In this document: piece after piece, positions 26,990 through 31,645 of the stretch
Layout: each line of letters opens with the position of its first letter
Position numbering within the stretch: the stretch's first letter is position 1
Assembly: GCA_900550285.1 (NCBI GenBank)
Contig: URRW01000029.1
Coordinates: forward strand, 1-31,645
DNA length: 31,645 bases
Origin: an uncultured Lachnospiraceae bacterium
GTDB taxonomy: Bacteria > Bacillota > Clostridia > Lachnospirales > Lachnospiraceae
Reading direction: 5' to 3'
The notes under the pieces: generated by a model
The model's database searches: none
The model's input: only the letters and a program-made list of their open reading frames with translations
What the model was told of the DNA's origin: nothing
Made by a program: the position numbers and the translations under genes

Positions 26990-28639
26990 TCATTCTTCCT
27001 TCATCTTATCATAAGCGCGGTTATAAATCTCCTCGATTTCCGTCGCGCCTGCCGCCGCCAGCTCGTCCGCAAAGCCTTCCCACTCGGAAAGCGGCCTCTG
27101 CCCCGTGATAAATTTGTCGATCTCCTGATTAAACAGCGTGATCACGTTTGCTTCCAGCGTCTTTAACCGTTCCACGTCCTCTTCCGTATACAAAAGCTCC
27201 AGCGAATTGCGCACATGCATCATTTTGCCTTCCTGCGTCCACTGGTCGATCTGTTCGCCCATCTTTACCATATCCGGATCCGCAGTCTGCTTAAACCAGC
27301 TCTCGTCGATGTAGGGCGCAAAGTTGTTGCTGCCCGCGCCGATCTCCGCCTGAATGGAAGCGATCACATCGTCGGAGGACGCATGTCTTGCCAAAAGGTC
27401 GGGATTGATGATCGGCTCTCCGTCCACCATATCATACGTTTCCCCTTCGATGCCGAAGTTGCACACGTTCGCGCCCTCTTCAGAATACATCCAGTCAAAG
27501 AATTTTACAACATCTTCCGGCCGCTCCACCTGACTGCTGATCACGATGTTTGCGCCCAGCCAGTCCCTCTGATACCGCAGGGAACGGGTATCCCCTTCCG
27601 AATTTACCATCGGAGGGATCATCTCAAAGCGCGCGTCCGGGTCGATCTCGCGCAGCGCCGGGTTAAAGGTGCGCGCCGCAAACGTGTTGTTGTCATAATA
27701 GGCAAACAGCTTCCCGCTGGAAAGCTTTTCCCAGCAGATGTCCCGCGTCATGACCGCATAATCCGGATCCAGCAGCCCGTCCTCATACATATTGTGGACA
27801 AATTCCAGCACCAGCATGAAATCGTCCTGAATCGGCCCGTACAGATATTTGTCCTGATCCGGCTCGTAATACATGCCGTTGTTTGTCTTAAACTCCTCAA
27901 AGCCTCCGGTTCCCAGCGGGAAGGCAAGCTGCCCTAAAAGATAATTGGTCCCCATCCGGCTGGACATCGCGTACATATCGGGATGCTTTTCCTTGATCTT
28001 TAACATCACGTCGTAAAACTCGTCCCATGTAGTCGGCATCGGAAGATTCTGTTCCTCCAAAAGATCTGCCCGGATCATGGGCATCGTCGCCGTCCCGATC
28101 CTGAATTTTTCCAGATTTGCAAAGGAATAGAGATTCCCGTCCAGATACAGGCTCTTTGCGTCCATCTTTCGCTCCGGCGTATTCAGTGCCGCCAGATAGT
28201 TCGGCATATATTCCTCGTATTCCGACAGGTTCAAAAACATCCCGCTTCTGGCGTAATCCTTGATATTCCCCGTGCCGACCTCCATCGCGTCCGGGATCTT
28301 GTTGGTCGCCATGTACATGCTCGCCTTCGTGCCGTAATCGCTTGCCGGAACCGCCTTGATCTTTAAGTGCACGTTCGTCTTTTCATAGATTTCCCGCAAT
28401 ACCGCGCAGTCCTCGCTGATCGGGGCATAAGCATTTTCCGGCTGCAAAAGCTCGATCGTCAGCTCCTCGTCCAGAAGCTTACCGCCCTCCTCTCCTCCGT
28501 CCGCCTCCTGCCCGGCATCCTGCGATCCCTCCGGCGCTTTGGTCTCTGCCGTTTCACCGCCGCAGCCTGCAAGCATTGACGCTGCCATGACGCCTGAAAG
28601 CATCAGCGCGCAGATCCGTTTGTACTCTCTTTTTTTCAT
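26990..28639 (-). CDS. Extracellular solute-binding lipoprotein, LplA type
   Basis: A 549-residue lipoprotein. Signal peptide 1-25 with lipobox LAGC and lipidated C26, then an acidic linker to about 55. The longer mature domain, with LLQPENAYAPISEDCAVLRE, KIPDAMEVGTGN and ADLLEEQNLPMPTTWDEFYD segments, is typical of the large binding proteins that pair with LplB/LplC permeases and YesN-AraC regulators. These systems usually take up oligosaccharides. It is the third gene of the lplB-lplC-lplA set. The ATG at 28637-28639 follows AGAGGG. Confidence 0.93.
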   Translation of the reverse strand: MKKREYKRICALMLSGVMAASMLAGCGGETAETKAPEGSQDAGQEADGGEEGGKLLDEELTIELLQPENAYAPISEDCAVLREIYEKTNVHLKIKAVPASDYGTKASMYMATNKIPDAMEVGTGNIKDYARSGMFLNLSEYEEYMPNYLAALNTPERKMDAKSLYLDGNLYSFANLEKFRIGTATMPMIRADLLEEQNLPMPTTWDEFYDVMLKIKEKHPDMYAMSSRMGTNYLLGQLAFPLGTGGFEEFKTNNGMYYEPDQDKYLYGPIQDDFMLVLEFVHNMYEDGLLDPDYAVMTRDICWEKLSSGKLFAYYDNNTFAARTFNPALREIDPDARFEMIPPMVNSEGDTRSLRYQRDWLGANIVISSQVERPEDVVKFFDWMYSEEGANVCNFGIEGETYDMVDGEPIINPDLLARHASSDDVIASIQAEIGAGSNNFAPYIDESWFKQTADPDMVKMGEQIDQWTQEGKMMHVRNSLELLYTEEDVERLKTLEANVITLFNQEIDKFITGQRPLSEWEGFADELAAAGATEIEEIYNRAYDKMKEE

Positions 28640-28655
28640 ACGCTTCCCTCTTTCC

Positions 28656-28669
28656 GCCGCATACGCGGC
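28656..28669 (-). repeat. Leader stem-loop before the LplA-type gene
   Basis: GCCGC (28656-28660) and GCGGC (28665-28669) pair around a four-base loop. On the minus strand AAAAT comes before and GGAAAGAGGG after, matching the leader of the aldolase gene. Confidence 0.55.
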
Positions 28670-28699
28670 ATTTTTATATTTTTGATAGCCTTCTATCCT

Positions 28700-29602
28700 C
28701 TATCCCTTCAGCGCCCCGACCATAATTCCCTTTACAAAATACTTCTGGATAAAAGGATACACCAGAAGGATCGGCAGCATCGTTACAAATACGACCGCAT
28801 ATTTCACATTCGTCGCAATGATTCCGGCATCCTGGGACATCGCCGCCGCGCTGGAAGACAGCGCCGACGTTTCGCCCGAAAGCACGATGTTCCTCATAAT
28901 GAGCTGTACCGGATATTTTGCCTTGTCGTCCAGATAGATCAGGGCGTTGAACCAGCTGTTCCAATGCCCGACCGCATAAAATAATACCATTGTCATGATC
29001 GTCGGAACAGACAGCGGCAGCACGATTTTTCCAAAGATCACGAAATCCCCCGCCCCGTCCAGATGCGCCGATTCATAGATCTCTTCCGGGATCTGCTGGA
29101 AAAACGTCCGCATGATCACCATATACCACGCGTTGATTGCGCCGGGCAGCACGATCGCCCAGATCTTGTTTGTCAGATGCAGCTGATCCACTACCATAAA
29201 GTTCGCGATCATCCCCGCGTCAAAAAACATCGTAAAAATGATCATGAAGGCGAACACATTGCGCCCGTAAAACTTTTTTCTGGAAAGCGGATAAGCGCAC
29301 ATCGCCGTCATCGCCACATTGATAAACGTCCCGACGACCGTATAGATCACCGTGTTTAAATACGATCTCGGAATGTCCGGCGATTCCAGCACCGCCTTAT
29401 AGGAGGAAAAATTGATCCCTACCGGAAGAAGCTTTACCTCCCCGCGCAGCACCGCATAGCCGTCGCTGATCGAAATGATAAACATATAATAAATCGGATA
29501 CAGCACGATGATGCAGCATACGATCAGCAGCACGTAATTGATTGTCAGAAAAATAATGTCGGAAACGCTGCGCCTCTTTCTTTTCTTTTTTACAGAAGCC
29601 AT
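28700..29602 (-). CDS. Carbohydrate ABC transporter permease, LplC type
   Basis: A 300-residue CUT1 permease with about six helices. A basic start (VKKKRKRR) precedes TM1; the EAA loop reads YESAHLDGAGDFVIFGKIVL. The protein ends in GIMVGALKG, the usual LplC terminus. The frame extends upstream, but ATG 29600-29602 has AGGAGGG six bases before it, so the shorter start is used. The gap to the LplB gene is 19 bases and to the binding-protein gene 60 bases. Confidence 0.94.
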   Translation of the reverse strand: MASVKKKRKRRSVSDIIFLTINYVLLIVCCIIVLYPIYYMFIISISDGYAVLRGEVKLLPVGINFSSYKAVLESPDIPRSYLNTVIYTVVGTFINVAMTAMCAYPLSRKKFYGRNVFAFMIIFTMFFDAGMIANFMVVDQLHLTNKIWAIVLPGAINAWYMVIMRTFFQQIPEEIYESAHLDGAGDFVIFGKIVLPLSVPTIMTMVLFYAVGHWNSWFNALIYLDDKAKYPVQLIMRNIVLSGETSALSSSAAAMSQDAGIIATNVKYAVVFVTMLPILLVYPFIQKYFVKGIMVGALKG

Positions 29603-29621
29603 TTCATACCCTCCTTTTGCC

Positions 29622-30575
29622 TTACCACAAAGCGCCCTCGCCTTCACTTACCTTATTTGCAAAGCGGTTTGCCACGACGACCAAGATCAGCGATACTACC
29701 GACTGGAACAGGCTGACCGCCGTACCGTATCCATAATCCGCCCCCTGCAGGCCTCTCCGGTATACATAAGTGGAAATAACGTCCGCCGTTTCATAGGTCG
29801 CTCCGTTGTAAAGCAGAATGATCTTCTCGTATCCTACCGAAAGCATGCTTCCGATGTTTAACAGAAGCTGTACGGAAATGATCGGCAGAATCGCCGGCAG
29901 GCTGATATACCATGCCTGCTGGACCTTGCTTGCCCCGTCGATCACGGCGGATTCATAAAGCTGCGTATCCACACTGTTTAACGCCGCCAGATACATGATC
30001 GACCCCCAGCCTGCGCCCTGCCAGATGCCGGACGCGATATAAATTGTCCGAAACCATCTCGGATCTGTCAAAAAGGAGATCGGCTCTCCCCCAAATGCCG
30101 TGATGATCCGGTTGATCATGCCGTCCGTTGTCAGAAAATCCACCAGCATGCCGCAGATGATAACGGTCGAAAAAAAGTGCGGCAGATAGGTAATGCTCTG
30201 CACCGTCTTTTTAAAAAACTTGTTTCCCACCTCGTTGATCATCAGCGCCAAAAGGATCGGCACCGGGAAGGAAAAGATCAGGGAATACAGGCTGATCAGC
30301 AGCGTATTGCGCAGAAGCTTCCAAAAATCCGGCATTTTGAAAAAATCAATGAAGTGCTTTAAGCCGACCCATTCGCTTCCCCACAGCCCTTCCACCGCAT
30401 TGTAATCCTTAAACGCCAGCGTCAGCCATCCCATCGCCCCGTACCGGAATACGAGAAAATAAATAAGCGGCAATGCAAATATGATGTAAAGCTGCCTGCT
30501 CTGTTTTAGCCGGATCCGTATTTCATTCTTTTTTCCCCCCGCCGCCCTCTGCGCCGGTTCCCTCTTTTTTTTCAT
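29622..30575 (-). CDS. Sugar ABC transporter permease, LplB type
   Basis: A 317-residue permease, first gene of the LplBC-A operon. After a Lys/Arg-rich N terminus comes QLYIIFALPLIYFLVFRYGA, the typical LplB TM1; the EAA loop reads YESAVIDGASKVQQAWYISL. The start is ATG 30573-30575 with GAGGAGG six bases upstream; two in-frame ATGs further out either overlap that box or lack one. No ATPase gene accompanies the pair. Confidence 0.93.
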   Translation of the reverse strand: MKKKREPAQRAAGGKKNEIRIRLKQSRQLYIIFALPLIYFLVFRYGAMGWLTLAFKDYNAVEGLWGSEWVGLKHFIDFFKMPDFWKLLRNTLLISLYSLIFSFPVPILLALMINEVGNKFFKKTVQSITYLPHFFSTVIICGMLVDFLTTDGMINRIITAFGGEPISFLTDPRWFRTIYIASGIWQGAGWGSIMYLAALNSVDTQLYESAVIDGASKVQQAWYISLPAILPIISVQLLLNIGSMLSVGYEKIILLYNGATYETADVISTYVYRRGLQGADYGYGTAVSLFQSVVSLILVVVANRFANKVSEGEGALW

Positions 30576-30674
30576 CTGCATCCTCCTCTTTCTTTCCGTC
30601 ATGTCCATGTCCCGCAGGCTGCCCTGCGCCCCGTCTGATTTTTCCGGCGGCTTCCTCTTTCGCCTGACAGCGTC

Positions 30675-30704
30675 ATTGTAGCAGCGCCGCGCATTTTTTT
30701 ACAA
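30675..30704 (-). promoter_or_regulatory. Probable promoter of the LplB-LplC-LplA operon
   Basis: Minus strand: -35 TTGTAA (30699-30704), an 18-base spacer and -10 TACAAT (30675-30680), about 100 bases before the LplB start. Apart from this site, the 30576-30818 gap shows only A/T-rich sequence and a plus-strand TTGACA at 30788-30793 whose nearest -10-like box (TATAAA, 30806-30811) is 12 bases away, too close for a normal promoter. Confidence 0.6.
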
Positions 30705-30818
30705 GACACGGTTCCCTCTTTCTGTTCCCTTTTTCCGCTTTTGGATGTTGCATTTCTTCCCGACGCTGCATTTTTCCACATTTTTTATTGACAAGTCCCT
30801 ATTTTTATAAACTTTTCA

Positions 30819-31094
30819 TACCCTCAGTGTACAAGGGGACATACGTCCTGAACCGTGAAATTTGTTCGATTTTCTTCGTTGTCCTCAATCGGCGTACGTC
30901 CAGTACGCCTCATTCGTCCGCCTTGAAAAGCGAACAAATTTCACGGTCAGGATCGGAGAGTCGAAAAGTTTTGAATTGGGTCATCTGCAAGGCACGTGAT
31001 CGACGCGTACAGAGACATACGCGGAGGGAACGTAACGAAGCAGATGACCCAATTCAATCTTTTCGACCGTATGCCCCCTTGTACACTGAGGGTA
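30819..31094. repeat. Composite palindrome: outer 27-bp arms enclosing two large hairpins
   Basis: Outer arms 30819-30845 and 31068-31094 are complementary in 26 of 27 positions. Between them sit two hairpins, each one base from its arm. Hairpin 1 has 17-bp arms at 30852-30868 and 30931-30947, extended outward past one bulge. Hairpin 2 has arms 30961-30988 and 31040-31066 (18 bp plus 8 bp around a small bulge). Each hairpin tip is a 50-51 base module, at 30875-30924 on the minus strand and 30989-31039 on the plus strand. Both begin AAGGC, carry a central GCGTAC/GTACGC-type stem and end AACGAA. The stems differ while the tips match, so the element is an inverted pair of related modules. It has no coding potential. 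It could be a MITE-like mobile palindrome or a folded RNA. Confidence 0.85.
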
Positions 31095-31108
31095 AGATTG
31101 TTTTATAC

Positions 31109-31159
31109 TGCCATCAGGAAGGGAGGGGATAGATGCCCCGCCCCCTGATGGCACTTTTT
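31109..31159 (+). terminator. Intrinsic terminator downstream of the composite palindrome
   Basis: TGCCATCAGG (31109-31118) and CCTGATGGCA (31144-31153) pair perfectly, with a G-rich/C-rich inner stem, and are followed on the plus strand by CTTTTT. It begins 15 bases after the palindrome ends. No protein gene lies upstream on this strand within the window except beyond 18 kb, so it may end a transcript of the palindrome itself. Confidence 0.75.
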
Positions 31160-31533
31160 ATAGAATTTTTACTTGCCCTTCCCTGCCCCCTGTGCTACCC
31201 TGTATATAAGCATAAATTTCACAAAGAATCTGGGCATCCATGCCATTTCTGTTTACCGCGTACAGCTGCCGTCATCGCAGCGCGCCGGATCTGTATTCTT
31301 TTCGGAACGCTATGCTTAATACCCAATCATTTACAACAGGCAGGAGGGACGAAGGGGACGGGCTGGCCCACAGCAGGCAGCACTGCGCTTTGCGCTACGG
31401 TTTGCCGCCGGACAGATGCGTATTTCCTTTTTCCCTGCCGCCACAAAGCAGAGGGATTGCTGTTTAGGGAGTGCAGGCACTAGCAGCCCTGCCGAGAGAC
31501 AGCAACCACTGCGGCACAGGGAGGTGCTTAAGG
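31160..31533. other. Intergenic stretch without a recognised gene
   Basis: No reading frame here resembles a protein and no RNA gene was recognised. The one structure seen is an inverted repeat, TTGCTGT (31457-31463) with ACAGCAA (31499-31505), enclosing smaller pairings such as AGTGC/GCACT. It lies just before a strong ribosome binding site, AGGGAGGTG (31518-31526), that serves the frame at the window end. No convincing promoter was found. Confidence 0.5.
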
Positions 31534-31645
31534 ACGGGACAGGCTGACACTGTAACCAAAGCATACATGCGTGGGAACGCCGTGTTTGCGGATGCGTTCA
31601 ATTACCTGCTCTATGATGGGAGGGCAGTCATTGAACCAGAAAATT
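31534..31645 (+). CDS. Rpn-family recombination-promoting nuclease, N-terminal fragment
   Basis: The frame runs off the window edge. The residues YMRGNAVFADAFNYLLYDGR followed by AVIEPEN are the N-terminal signature of the Rpn/PD-(D/E)XK nuclease family often labelled putative transposase, very common in Lachnospiraceae. The codon at the expected start, seven bases after AGGGAGGTG, is ACG rather than ATG, GTG or TTG. It would encode (M)GQADTVTKAYM. The first in-frame ATG, at 31567-31569, lies inside the signature. Either ACG is used, or the gene has lost its start and is decaying. The nuclease motifs would lie beyond the window. Confidence 0.72.

Noticed and set aside
30788..30811. Plus-strand TTGACA / TATAAA as a promoter for the palindrome
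   Set aside because: The spacer is only 12 bases, too short for a sigma-A promoter; it is mentioned only as a possible site.
30819..31094. CRISPR array, tRNA or rRNA in the repeat-rich right end
   Set aside because: The repeats are inverted, not direct with regular spacers, and no cloverleaf or rRNA-like stretch is visible.
31133..31483. 116-codon plus-strand frame downstream of the palindrome
   Set aside because: It starts inside the terminator hairpin, has no domain or typical composition, and lies out of frame with the Rpn signature that follows.

Overview
The window reads as a contig from a fairly GC-rich, low-G+C-phylum gut-type Clostridia, most likely Lachnospiraceae. This rests on the gene order dacF / phosphoesterase / scpA / scpB, a clostridial-type AlaS with its Cys-rich insert, the DegV-alaS-rpsU order, strong AGGAGG ribosome binding sites, sigma-A promoters, lipoprotein solute-binding proteins with AraC regulators, and an Rpn-family nuclease fragment at the end. 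The genus cannot be fixed from sequence alone. Bases 1-53 are not genomic: they are an Illumina P5/TruSeq adapter fused to a broken scpB gene, so the left edge is an assembly end.

Layout. (1) 54-4627, minus strand: cell-envelope and chromosome genes, with dacF, a membrane metallophosphoesterase, scpA and truncated scpB in one operon, preceded by a secreted GH25 lysozyme with cell-wall-binding repeats. (2) 4678-8706, minus strand: rpsU (58 codons) with its own promoter and terminator, then degV-alaS from a promoter at 8678-8706. (3) 8729-14831, minus strand: a two-gene operon of an RND/MMPL exporter and a large wall- or membrane-anchored protein with GLUG repeats, coiled coils and a Pro/Glu/Thr-rich stretch; the second gene starts inside the end of the first. 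(4) 14988-18222, plus strand: an intracellular GH20 hexosaminidase and a Gfo/Idh/MocA dehydrogenase, ending at a bidirectional terminator. (5) 18223-30704, minus strand: a glycan uptake and catabolism locus with two complete sets of binding protein and permeases, two AraC regulators (one membrane-anchored), a BNR/sialidase-like protein and an aldolase of the DHDPS/NanA superfamily. (6) 30705-31645: no ordinary gene until the end; it holds a striking 276-bp composite palindrome, a terminator just after it, and the start of an Rpn-type gene.

The genes of (4) and (5) fit one task. Amino-sugar or sialylated oligosaccharides would be bound by the two lipoproteins, imported by permeases energised by an ATPase encoded elsewhere, and trimmed in the cytoplasm by the GH20 enzyme and the BNR protein, which both lack signal peptides. 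The aldolase and the oxidoreductase would then process the released sugars. The substrate is inferred, not shown. The best candidate for something undescribed is the composite palindrome at 30819-31094. The RND/GLUG pair at 8776-14764 comes second.
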